Below, piece by piece: positions 24,216 through 34,048 of a stretch of DNA of 64,000 nt. Position numbers and translations under genes: made by a program. Under the pieces are notes generated by a model. That model saw only the letters and a list, made by a program, of their open reading frames with translations. It was not told the DNA's origin and did not search any database. Location of the stretch: contig LLEY01000062.1 in NCBI GenBank assembly GCA_001414485.1, positions 62,001-126,000 of the forward strand, written 5' to 3'. Source of the stretch: Calycina herbarum (taxonomy: Eukaryota; Ascomycota; Leotiomycetes; Helotiales; Pezizellaceae). Within the stretch, counting starts at the first letter, position 1, and every line of letters starts with the position of its first letter.

Positions 24216-24454
24216 TTTGGATGGAGTTGGGGTTCTTCTTTGGGAGTACAGAGAGAAGGCTTGTTCACTTGGATATAATTCTCGACCGCGGAGGTTGGTG
24301 GCTGACTAATTCTTCAGCCTTGCCGCCTCTGCATAGTCAACTTTTATCCTGGCATTCAAAATACAACACACCTCACTACTACAGGCAGGAATACTCATGT
24401 ATTTGGTCATAAATATCTGCCAGGACTTAATACGTTTTTAGGCTGCGAGTAACC
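24216..24454. promoter_or_regulatory. Divergent promoter mL59 / PRP28
   Basis: Only 239 bp separate the two start codons, so both leaders and core promoters must fit here. No TATA box in a convincing position was seen. Confidence 0.5.
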
Positions 24455-26974
24455 ATGTCGGGCAGTAATGGCAACTCGACAATACCTCCACCTCCTATGG
24501 ATATGGAGATGAACGGAAGGCTACCATCCCCTCCACCACCACCTCCAGATAGCTTTGTGCCTCCCCCACCACCTAGCACATTTGCACCACCTCCTCCGAG
24601 CGATTTACCTCCCCCGCCCGAGGAACCTATAAAGAAGAAAAAGGCAGGATGGGGTGCGCCGCGAGACCGGGGACCTCTGAGCATCGAAGATATCTTAAAA
24701 AAGAAGAAAGACGCAGATGATGCTGCAGCAAAGGTATGTTTAAACCACCCTCCCGTTTTATATTTGTAACGGATGTTCACAAAATGTTATCTAGTATTTT
24801 ATGGACCTCTACTGACATTACTTCCCCTCTAGCCGAAATTCATGTCGAGAGCCGAGAGAGAAAAGATAGCATTGGAAAAAAGAGTAAAGGAAGTCGAAGA
24901 AAAGAAACGCAAAGATGAAGCCGAGAGAGCTGCCATAATTCCGCGCGCGAATGGATTTCAAGATTCTTATCAGAATGGACAACACAATGATCGACCGAGA
25001 CAGCAGAGACCCAACGACCGAAATTCGGTACCTACAGGACCCAGAGCAATGCGCCATGGCGATGCGCCTACGGGCCCGGGGGAACGACGAAATGGGAATC
25101 AGAATCGAAGAGGGGATATGGCACCTCCAACCAAACCCGTGAATACAAGCGGAAAAGCTTCATTGGCAGGAGAAAAGCGACCAGCGAATGGCGATGATAC
25201 ACAAGCTGCTCTAATTCGAACACGGTATATGGGCGCGGAAACGAACCAGTCGACGTTTTCGGCAAAGAAGAAGCGAAGAAGGACCACTGAGAAGAAGTTT
25301 AATTTCGAATGGAATATTGAAGAGGATACGAGTCCTGACTATAATCCAATTTATTCCGCTCGTGCTGAAGCAAACTTCTATGGAAGAGGTCGATTGGGTG
25401 GATTTGCAGAGGATGCGAGTGAGGGGGGCGTACTCAAGTATGCGAAAGCACTTGAAGAACGAGATTCGGAAGCTGGAAGTGCCCGAGCAAAAGAAATAAT
25501 AGAAATGGAGAGGCGGAGAAAGGAAGACCAAACTGGAAGAAATTCCCTGGACAAACACTGGAGTGAAAAGAAACTGGAGCACATGCGAGAGAGAGATTGG
25601 CGTATCTTCAAAGAAGATTTCAATATCAGTACCAAGGGTGGAGCGATACCAAATCCGATGCGAACATGGCAAGAATCTGGACTTCCGAAACGATTACTGG
25701 ATGTTGTGGCTCAAGTTGGATACGACGAACCTTCGGCTGTTCAAAGAGCTGCGATACCTATTGCTCTTCAAGCTAGAGATTTGATCGGTGTGGCTGTTAC
25801 TGGATCCGGTAAAACCGCAGCTTTCTTGCTTCCTCTATTGGTTTATATATCGGAATTGCCTCCTCTTAACGAGTTCACCAAGAATGATGGTCCATACGCA
25901 ATTATTCTTGCACCAACTCGTGAATTGGCACAACAAATTGAGGTCGAGGCAAGGAAATTTGCTACTCCACTTGGATTTACTTGTGTTAGTATCGTTGGTG
26001 GTCATTCTCTGGAGGAACAATCCTACAACCTTCGAAACGGAGCAGAAATCATTATTGCGACTCCTGGTCGTTTGGTTGATTGTATCGAACGGAGAGTACT
26101 GGTTCTTGGTCAATGTTGCTACATCATCATGGATGAAGCAGATCGAATGATTGATCTTGGTTTCGAGGAGTCTGTAAACAAGATTCTCGATGCTCTTCCC
26201 GTGGGCAACGAGAAACCGGATACTGATGATGCAGAGGATGCCCAAGCCATGAGCAGACATCTCGGAGGCAAGGACAGATATAGACAGACAATGATGTACA
26301 CAGCTACCATGCCAAGTGCCGTCGAGAAGATCGCCAAGAAGTACCTTCGAAGACCTGCAATTGTCACGATTGGTAATATTGGAGAGGCCGTCGAGACAGT
26401 CGAACAACGAGCCGAATTTGTTTCGGGCGAAGACAAGAGAAAGAAACGTCTCAATGAAATCCTCGCCTCTGGCGAATTCGCACCCCCCATCATCGTCTTC
26501 GTCAACATCAAACGAAACTGCGACGCCGTTGCCCGAGATATCAAACACATGGGCTTCTCCTCCGTCACCCTCCACGGAAGCAAGACCCAAGAACAGAGAG
26601 AAGCAGCACTCGCCTCCGTCCGCAGCGGCGCCACCAATGTCCTGGTCGCAACTGATCTCGCGGGTCGTGGTATCGATGTTCCGGATGTCAGTTTGGTGGT
26701 TAACTTCAACATGTCGACCAACATTGAGAGTTACACTCATCGTATTGGTCGTACCGGTCGTGCGGGCAAGAGCGGTGTGGCGATTACGTTCTTGGGCAAT
26801 GAGGACTCGGATGTGTTGTATGATTTGAAGCAGATGTTTGTTAAGAGCGAGATTTCAAAGGTTCCGGAGGAGTTGAGGAAGCATGAGGCTGCGCAGCAGA
26901 AGCCGACGAGGGGTGGGGGCCAGAAGAAGATTGAGGATAGCTCTGGGTTTGGTGGGAAGGGGGGTGGGTGGTAG
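24455..26974 (+). CDS. PRP28: DEAD-box RNA helicase Prp28, pre-mRNA splicing
   Basis: Exons 24455-24733 and 24833-26974 (phase-0 intron, GTATGT...CTCTAG) give 806 residues. The N-terminus is proline-rich followed by KKKKAGWGAPRDRGPLSIEDIL and a charged helix, as in Prp28/DDX23. Helicase motifs are in order: GSGKT near 416-421, PTRELA, DEAD near 527, TAT near 582 and HRIGRTGR near 728. The segment FNFEWNIEEDTSPDYNPIY precedes the core and is a Prp28 hallmark. The enzyme displaces U1 from the 5' splice site so that U6 can pair during spliceosome activation. The C-terminus is short and glycine-rich. Confidence 0.96.
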
Positions 26975-28230
26975 GGCTGTTAGGTTGTGGGGGCAATCTG
27001 TGGGGAATTTTTGGGGTGTATAGTATAGAATGAATGGTTGTGAGAAATGGAAACGGTTTTCCTTCTTTTGAGCTTTGAGATGGTATGATTTTTTGAAGCT
27101 GACTCTTTTGATCTTAGTTGTGGTTTTCTATTCTTCTCAAGATGGTAACTGAAAATTGTAATCACAGAAGCTTGAGAAAGCAACGCACATTATCCTCTCT
27201 CCCTGCATTGCGTAAGTATGTTCAACAAATTCAATTGTGCCCAAATTGTCCAAGCAATAAATCGAATTGCTCATGAACACCTATCATAATCGCTTTATCG
27301 TAAAATCTTATACTTTTACTACTTTTCCTAGACCGTTTGTCTGAATGTTACTAACTGCTAATCAAATGTGCGCTGAACAATGATGACCTATCGGCGAAGT
27401 GATGAACAGCACTGGTGATGTAAGAAAAGCGGGCAGTACTCTATGAACACCTACTTTTACCTCGATTGTTCGAAGCAGTATACGAGTATTAAAAGTATTG
27501 TTCGCGACTATCTAGGAGAATTAAAAACTGGTTCTCCTAAAAGCCCTAGGTAGGGAAAATAAGCAAAGTAATTTAGATGGACTCAAGTACTGTGAAATGG
27601 ATCACTCTAGAAACGGGTTCTCCTGTTTTTCAGCATTATAAGTAAATCATTCGGGAGTAATAAAATAGAAGTCAATATGAATTATTGGAGTTTTACATGA
27701 GTTTAATCTCAATGATTGGAGGAGAACTTGGAAGTAAGAAGTGATTATATTAGAGATTTGAAGTCTCAAAAAGTCATTTTGAAAAAGGGGTATTCTATCA
27801 CGTGTGCAAAGACATGTTGAATGGAAACACTTCAATGTAAAAGTTCACCACAACTTGGGAAAGATATTTGGGGTAGAGAAATTTAGTTTCTGCAGGTTTA
27901 TGGTTCACATGGATGAATACTAGCGCTTGAAGCGCAGGGAGGGGTCCGCATGATTTGGCACATAATTCTTCTCAAGAGAAGGATGACCTTGTGAGGTGGT
28001 TCCGGTTTCTTTTGCATCTGCTGACGGTCTCACTTTTTCCTCCTGCAGAATACTTGTTCCTTGTGTTTCCCGTCTGCTCCTTGTCAATAAGTTTCTACTC
28101 TGGCAGGTTGTGTGGTAGAGGTGATGTATTTAGGTATTTCCAAACTCCAGCTAGGCTGTGTACATTCGTAATCTATTGGGACATGGGACATGGGACTTTG
28201 TTGTTCGTGTCGTTTATTGGGGGAGTACTT
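26975..28230. other. Intergenic, PRP28 3' side
   Basis: The first ~200 bp are probably 3' UTR. The rest is AT-rich without a supported gene. The frame at 27955-28290 begins at a non-ATG codon and runs into the inverted-repeat element. Confidence 0.4.
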
Positions 28231-28439
28231 AGAGATTCGAGCATTACTCTCCGGCGCCTACTTTCCCTTGGAGTGTGCGAATCAGCCTAGGGCATTGAAA
28301 ATAATTGTTCGAGACAGTTTGAAGAATATGAAGTTCGATTTCTTGATTCTCCTAACCTTTTAGATTGATTGCTATGCTTATCTAAGAATATTGTGCATCA
28401 TATCATAGAAGGGTGCCGGAGAGTAATGCTCGAATCTCT
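28231..28439. mobile_element. MITE-like inverted-repeat element
   Basis: Two 28-bp arms, 28231-28258 and 28412-28439, are reverse complements with one mismatch; the outer ends read AGAGATTCGAGC and GCTCGAATCTCT. They enclose about 150 bp of AT-rich non-coding DNA. An 11-bp direct repeat, GGGGGAGTACT, lies just outside the left arm (28219-28229) and 22 bp outside the right arm (28462-28472). No transposase is present, and no clean target-site duplication abuts both arms. Confidence 0.65.
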
Positions 28440-29587
28440 TAAAATTCCCTAGATCTGGCGGGGGGGAGTACTCTTCCCATCAAGATGTGATACAGGCCTG
28501 GCCCCCTTATTTTCTCTCACCTTCGTCTCTCTTGAATTCTTTTGCCACAAAACTTGGAACCTTCCTCACCGGGATCCTGCGATGTTACACAAAAAGATGA
28601 GAAGTTTTTCTTTTCTATTTATCCCTCCATTTTTCCCTTGAAGCTACATCGTTCTCAAATACGATTTCTTTTCCCCAATTACTTTCTCAAATTCAAGGGG
28701 GAAATTCCTACGATTGGGATTTACCCATCAAAACTAGCATTTTGTGGCGTTCGCATCGTAGTTTTATTGGCGATCTTCAAAGTAAGACAACAACAACATT
28801 ACCCCGCATTCCCTGCCGCAATCTATTTCCAGCCGCAATCGATCAGAACCGCCAATGCCGCGTCGAATCATTTATACTTCCACCTGCCTAGTTTCCCAAG
28901 GCTGAAAGTATCACCATGTTCGTGAAACTAATCATCAACGCCCATTCAGCACGCCAAGACGGTATAAGTGCTTCTTTTTCGCTCCTTCATTTCCAGCCCG
29001 GGGGAATAATTTTTTGATGTCTTTGGGGGCGAAGTGCTGCCTTCTATGAGGCCTAATCTCCATGGCAGCTACAAGAGACTTTGAAAGAATAGGCATAGGA
29101 CGAGGAGTTTGGTACAGGACCCAGTTCAAGAAACCGAGAAAAATCACTTAGATGACGAAGAGTGAAGTATCGAAATGATTGAATGCTGTTGACTAAAATA
29201 CACTTAGCGAGGTTGGGAACCCTTCCGCTCTTCCAAGCTCTTAGACTACCTCCCTACTTTCAAAAGCTTCGCCCCCCTCTGGCTGTTTGTGGCTTGTAGC
29301 CCCTTGTTTTTGGCTGTCAAATCCCCTGAATGAGGCTTCTCAACCATAAGTTGAGTGGTCCAGCGCATGGCAATCTCGCTACGGCTGTCAGGCAGCAAAG
29401 ATTTGAGCCGTTTTTAAGCCCAAACCCTGGCTGTGGGCAATACCAATTGACGATCTTGCATATTCCAATGGCTATATAACCTCGCGAGCCTCCCTTTTTT
29501 TTCTTGTCTCTTTTCTATCCACGAGCTTTTCATTTATCAAAACTCCCTTTAAACACACTCGTTCAATCACCCATACACTTAATCAAA
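28440..29587. other. Intergenic, promoter side of secreted protein gene
   Basis: No gene supported. A CT-rich leader with TATATAA at about 29473-29479 precedes the gene starting at 29588. Confidence 0.4.
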
Positions 29588-30323
29588 ATGCAGTTCTTCT
29601 CCACAATCATTTTGGCCTCTATTGCCTCTTCGGTCGCTGTTACTGCTTTGTCGTCTGGTCAACGTCTGTCAATGAGAGCAATTGAAGGAGTATTTGAACT
29701 CCGTCAAGTCACCATCTGCAAGCCTGTCCCAGCACCAGCAACTTGCGAGAAGTCATGTGGTCCAGGAAACGTCTACTGCGTGAGCTATCCAAACTGCTAC
29801 AATCCTAGCGCAGGAGAATCTTGCTGCTCAAACGGAAGTAAGTGATGGTATTCCTCACGCCCTCTACCCAAGCGAGAACGGGGTTTTGATAACTAACTCT
29901 TTTCTCTTAGAATACTGCCGCGCTGGAACTTACTGCACCAACGGTGGATGCTGTCCTAATGGCCGTTCCCTCTCTCAGTGCGGTGCCACTGTTAGCTTGA
30001 GCGTCCTTCCACCGCCTGCTCCTGATGCGACCCCGTCCCTATCCGGCAGTTCTCCACCTGCATCCTCTCCAGCTCCAACTTCAAGCTCCAAGAGCACAAG
30101 TGTATCAGCAACTACCTCCACTTCAGCCGGCACAACATACTCAAGCACTTCCTCAGCGATCACGTACACTTCGGCTACGTCGACCAAGCCTTCCGCAACT
30201 GTGTCGCCAAACACAACCACGACGACTGTGCCAATCCAAATCACTGGTGCTGCACCTAAGCTTGGGTCTGAGATGGGACTGGTGGTCCTTGTTGGTCTCG
30301 GTTTGCTCTTCCTTGGTTTGTAA
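29588..30323 (+). CDS. Secreted Cys-rich, Ser/Thr-rich GPI-type protein
   Basis: Exons 29588-29837 and 29911-30323 (GTAAGT, CTAAC, TTAG) give 220 residues. A signal peptide (MQFFSTIILASIASSVAVTA) is followed by a short domain with about twelve cysteines in pairs, including ESCC, KYC, YCTNGGCC. A long Ser/Thr/Pro stretch suited to O-glycosylation follows, then a hydrophobic tail ending GLGLLFLGL, as in GPI-anchored wall proteins. Proteins of this layout are common in fungal cell walls; function is unknown. The single intron falls between two cysteine groups. I chose the ATG at 29588 because upstream codons in this frame lack signal-peptide character. Confidence 0.85.
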
Positions 30324-30686
30324 GTGAAGAGTGACAGGAAGCGAAGTGAGGAGGGATTTTCAGGGGTGACCGGATCGAGTTAAGCGAGGATGTAATGACG
30401 AAGGATGATTTTGATTCTAATTAGGGCAACTGTTCAGAAACTGTCGGTATACACAAGTGGTTAGAACTTCCACGTGCCCTTCTCGCTTAACGAGGGCAGG
30501 TATTTAAGTAGAACCGAGTACAAACTGTACTCGGTATGCATCAACGATAGTTACAACGATAATATACTCTTTTTACATCAAGCTATTAACCACCAAGTCA
30601 AACCAACAGAAACAATGATTAATACAAGGAACCAATTCTTTGTGTGTATTTCAAAAGTAATCTGATTGCATCCTAATATCCTAAAC
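30324..30686. other. Convergent intergenic region
   Basis: Holds the 3' ends of the secreted-protein gene (+) and the MFS gene (-). No gene is present. Confidence 0.4.
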
Positions 30687-32150
30687 CTAGAGAATGTAAT
30701 TGAAGTCAAGCGCTTTGTCACCAACCTGACCATTCACTGTAGCTCCTTCAGCAATAATTTTAGCCTTCTTCGCATTTCTGTTTCTAAGAAGCAGCCAAGT
30801 CAAACCAATAAACACAACAGAAACCACTTCTAAGCCAGCGGAGATACCGTTTCCCATGATATATCTCGGTCCTTGGGTAGCCGGATAGAGTTGCCCAGAA
30901 ACAAGACCACTGCAATTGCCAATACTGCAGAAAATAGGAAGACCGATGGAGCGCTTGTGATCCGGGACTAGGTTGGTGGCCATCCAAGTAATCATCAAGC
31001 AAGACACCGAGTAGACGCCAAGGACGAGGATGAACATTGCAATAAAGCCTGCGATCTTATTGGGTGTAGCTACACAAACGATGTAGGCGATGGTGACGGG
31101 AATGGCAGAGAGAACCAGGAAGAAAGCGCGTTTCTTCAAGCGATCTGACCAGTAGGCTTGTGTGGCTAGAGAAAGAGCGCCAACAGCATACACTGGAATT
31201 GTAAGGTAATTGGCCTGTAGAGAGTTGTATCCGAACCCCTTGATAATTGTTGGAAGAAAAGTGCCAAAGCCAAAGATTGCGACACTGCTGGTGAAGAAAG
31301 CCACAGCGGCAAGGTAAACAAAAGGATCGGTAAGTGCTTCTCTGACCCACTTCCATTCAAACTTGTCCTCGCCCTTGTAGAGAATGTCGCGTTTCTTGCG
31401 GAGGACCATGAGTTCCTTCTCTTCCGTGCTTAAGAACCAGGCAGTTTCGGGTGTGTTGGGGAAAGAAAAAAGAAGTCCACCGCATATCGCAAGACTCGCT
31501 GAGCCCTCGATAATGAACAGCCATCGCCAGGCTTCGAGACCCCGTCGTGCTCCCATTGACTGCACCCCATAACTGAATAATCCACCAAACGCTCCAGAAG
31601 TGACGTTGGCAAGGTTGACAAGAGCAATACGTTTTGCTGTAGATTCCCGAGCATATATGGTGGAGAAGATGAAGGCAAAGCAAGGCGCCACACCAGCTTC
31701 GAAAAGACCGAGAAGCATACGACAGGCGAGAGCTTGGCCATAGTTTTGAACGAATCCAGTCCCAATGGTAGCCAAACACCAACCGACAAGTGCAATTGTG
31801 ATGACATAATTGGCCCCAAATCGCTTGACTGCACTGACCCAGAAGACTTCAGTGAGAATGTATGGAACGAAAAATAGAGTGACGAGGTTGCCGAACTGAT
31901 TGCCCTTGAAACCGAGACTTTTTTCGAGTCCGAAGACACGAGCATTGCCAAGATTGGAACGATCAAGGTAGTTAAGTAAGATAAAGACGAACGCCTGAGG
32001 GAGGATGTATTTGTCGAATTTTCGGAGAACTGCTTTTTCCTTTTCGGGATCAATGTCAATTATTTCCTGTGTCGAATCGATTGTGACACTGTCTGCCTTG
32101 ATGTTTTCATTGAACTTGTCCTCGTGTATAGTGATAGATGTGGGCTCCAT
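30687..32150 (-). CDS. MFS transporter, Dal5-type anion:cation symporter family
   Basis: Intronless, 487 residues with about 12 hydrophobic segments and cytosolic tails. NYLDRSNLGNARVFG in the first loop is a signature of the fungal ACS/allantoate-permease family (Dal5, Tna1, Vht1, Seo1 relatives), and the sixth-seventh loop is long and charged. Members import small carboxylates, ureides or vitamins. Its start codon faces that of the racemase-like gene across 452 bp, so the pair is probably co-expressed and the substrate may feed that enzyme. A single CTTATC GATA-type site lies in the shared region near 32322. Confidence 0.92.
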   Translation of the reverse strand: MEPTSITIHEDKFNENIKADSVTIDSTQEIIDIDPEKEKAVLRKFDKYILPQAFVFILLNYLDRSNLGNARVFGLEKSLGFKGNQFGNLVTLFFVPYILTEVFWVSAVKRFGANYVITIALVGWCLATIGTGFVQNYGQALACRMLLGLFEAGVAPCFAFIFSTIYARESTAKRIALVNLANVTSGAFGGLFSYGVQSMGARRGLEAWRWLFIIEGSASLAICGGLLFSFPNTPETAWFLSTEEKELMVLRKKRDILYKGEDKFEWKWVREALTDPFVYLAAVAFFTSSVAIFGFGTFLPTIIKGFGYNSLQANYLTIPVYAVGALSLATQAYWSDRLKKRAFFLVLSAIPVTIAYIVCVATPNKIAGFIAMFILVLGVYSVSCLMITWMATNLVPDHKRSIGLPIFCSIGNCSGLVSGQLYPATQGPRYIMGNGISAGLEVVSVVFIGLTWLLLRNRNAKKAKIIAEGATVNGQVGDKALDFNYIL

Positions 32151-32602
32151 CGCAGCAGATGATTTTTTGAGGATATATTAGAGAAGGAGGAGGAGGAGGA
32201 GGCGGAAGTCTGTTCGAATGCAGCTGAATTTCAACACATACGATTGTGGAATCACAATCACCTTTATATTCTTCACCTAGCTTGAATTTGTTCCTACATT
32301 TTTATAAACCGAGAAAGCTACTCTTATCGGAACATTTTAGGGAGGAAAAAGTGGCCATGTTTACTGGTTCTGCTTCGACAATAGTGGGGTTGGCATTGCG
32401 GGAAGGGACCACCGCGGCCATGACCCCGCGGGCACTACGTATCGCGGGCTCAGATCATGGGCAATATTAAAACCCGCGATTGATTTAATCTGAGTTTTCG
32501 GGCCAAATACCATACTTTTTCAAGATGGAGACCACTCATTAGCACAGCGGCTCCTCTAGTCCTCCATCGTAACCAACAATTTTGGCCTAGAACACACCAA
32601 GA
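32151..32602. promoter_or_regulatory. Divergent promoter with GC-rich palindromes
   Basis: Inside otherwise AT-rich DNA, 32412-32480 holds CCGCGG (32412-32417), the palindrome CCCGCGGG (32425-32432) and a perfect inverted pair, ATCGCGGG (32451-32458) and CCCGCGAT (32473-32480). Zn2Cys6 factors often bind paired CGG triplets, and such a factor is encoded 1.6 kb away. Regulation of both genes through these sites is inference. Confidence 0.5.
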
Positions 32603-33382
32603 ATGCTCCTTCCTCAAGAAAAACGGGTGTTGGTCTTCAACCCAAACACCGACCAATCCATCACCGAGACTTTCTCCCCTATTCTTTCCAGACTGAGCTT
32701 ACAAAATACTGTTTTCACCTACTGGACATGTCCTACAGGCCCGTCGCTTATCAAAAACCAAGCGGACATGTTCGAAAGTGCAAGGCACTGCATACCCTTC
32801 CTTCTCGATCTCGCCCAAGACTTTCACGGCTTTCTAGGCGCATGTTATGCCGACCATCCCATCGTTCGATTATTTCAATCCTATGTCGGCGATAAACCTG
32901 TGGTTGGAATTTTTGATGCCAGTATCCATGCAGCTTTGCAAATTGTCCAGCCAGGTTCAAAATTCGGCATCGTCACGACAGGAAAGCCTTACGAGTACCT
33001 CCTAGCTGAAGGGGTCAAGCAATTACTTTCCAACACATCACAATTCAACAATAGACACCTCAAAAGATTTGGCGGAGTTTCTGCATCTGGAATCGGAGCA
33101 GGCGATCTTGGTGAAGAATCAAGAGAAATAGCGAGAGAAAAGATTATGGCAGCAACAACAAAGCTTCTCGGCTCAGGGCAAGGCCAGGTAAAAGTTCTCT
33201 GTGTTGGTGGTGTTATTCTCCTTGGTATGGAAAATTGGATACGTGAGGCTTGTGAAAGCGCCCTTGGAGCTCTAAAGGGCCGAGAGATCAAGATCATCGA
33301 TCAATTGGCCGCTGGGGCTTTGATGTTAGATGCCAGTTTACAACACAAGACTTTTGTTGATTTCAATCCAGCGTTGAAATGA
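32603..33382 (+). CDS. Asp/Glu/hydantoin racemase family protein (Dcg1-like)
   Basis: Intronless, 259 residues, the normal length. VFNPNTDQSITE at the N-terminus, GFLGACYADHP (Cys81) and VKVLCVGGVILLG (Cys200) are the conserved blocks. The two cysteines are the expected acid/base pair for inverting a carbon next to a carbonyl. The family includes hydantoin racemase and yeast Dcg1, which lies in the allantoin-degradation (DAL) gene cluster and is of uncertain activity. Here it sits beside a Dal5-type permease, supporting a role in ureide or hydantoin use, but the substrate is unknown. Confidence 0.88.
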   Translation: MLLPQEKRVLVFNPNTDQSITETFSPILSRLSLQNTVFTYWTCPTGPSLIKNQADMFESARHCIPFLLDLAQDFHGFLGACYADHPIVRLFQSYVGDKPVVGIFDASIHAALQIVQPGSKFGIVTTGKPYEYLLAEGVKQLLSNTSQFNNRHLKRFGGVSASGIGAGDLGEESREIAREKIMAATTKLLGSGQGQVKVLCVGGVILLGMENWIREACESALGALKGREIKIIDQLAAGALMLDASLQHKTFVDFNPALK

Positions 33383-34048
33383 CAGTTTTCATTTCAGAAG
33401 AAGCTTTTGAAATTAGATACTAGAGGACGTATTTATGGTCAATGATTAATTTAGATCAGAAAAAGCGACAATAAATCCGCTCGTTGTTCCAATTTTCTAG
33501 TTCAATAAAACACCTGGGTTAATTTTAGGTTCTGGAGGTCTTAGAAATACTCGAGTGCTTCAATACAGCTTTGTTAGTCGTGCCTTCCTCGCGGTAGACA
33601 AAAAGCGATATTACCCTAAATACTTTAGGACAATTGAACTTCGTTCTCCTAAACCACCGGGGACAATATCCTAACTTGTCCCAAGTATTTAGTTTGATTA
33701 CCTTACGAAAGTTAGAACAAAGAGTTAGATAGTTACTGCCGCTTTTACAGTCCTCCGCGAGCCAGTCCTTTGAAGTGTCGGGTAGTTATCGTCGCCCAGA
33801 TAACCAAAGCAGCATTACTGCAGAAATTCAGAGCTGTTCTACTTTCTAAGGTAATAAATGGAACAATTAAATCATTGGACTGATTTCAAGTAAGGGAGAT
33901 TGGTTAGGTTAGACTGTCAAGGAGAGAAGAGGAGAGATACCTATCTACTGCCGCTTTTGCGTTTTCTTGCCCCCAATTAAGCACGGAATTCGGGTGAACG
34001 CTGTCCCGGTAGTTCTTATCAGTAACTCTGCTCCAAGTCCAACTTAAG
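33383..34048. other. Intergenic with repeat fragments
   Basis: Contains an imperfect inverted repeat, CTAAATACTTTAGGACAA (33616-33633) against TTGTCCCAAGTATTTAG (33676-33692). Repeat fragments shared with 50.9 kb follow at 33711-33748 and 33951-33960. The promoter of the Zn2Cys6 gene must lie in the last part. Confidence 0.5.
33711..33748. repeat. Dispersed element fragment (copy 1)
   Basis: GTTAGAACAAAGAGTTAGAT followed by CCGCTTTTAC. The same blocks occur in the same order at 50944-50996. A second CCGCTTTTGC sits at 33951-33960, 89 bp before the ATG at 34049, much as the copy near 50990 sits 84 bp before the ATG at 51080. Confidence 0.55.

Noticed and set aside
25835..26740. 301-codon frame antisense to PRP28
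   Set aside because: Lies entirely inside the conserved helicase core; shadow frame.
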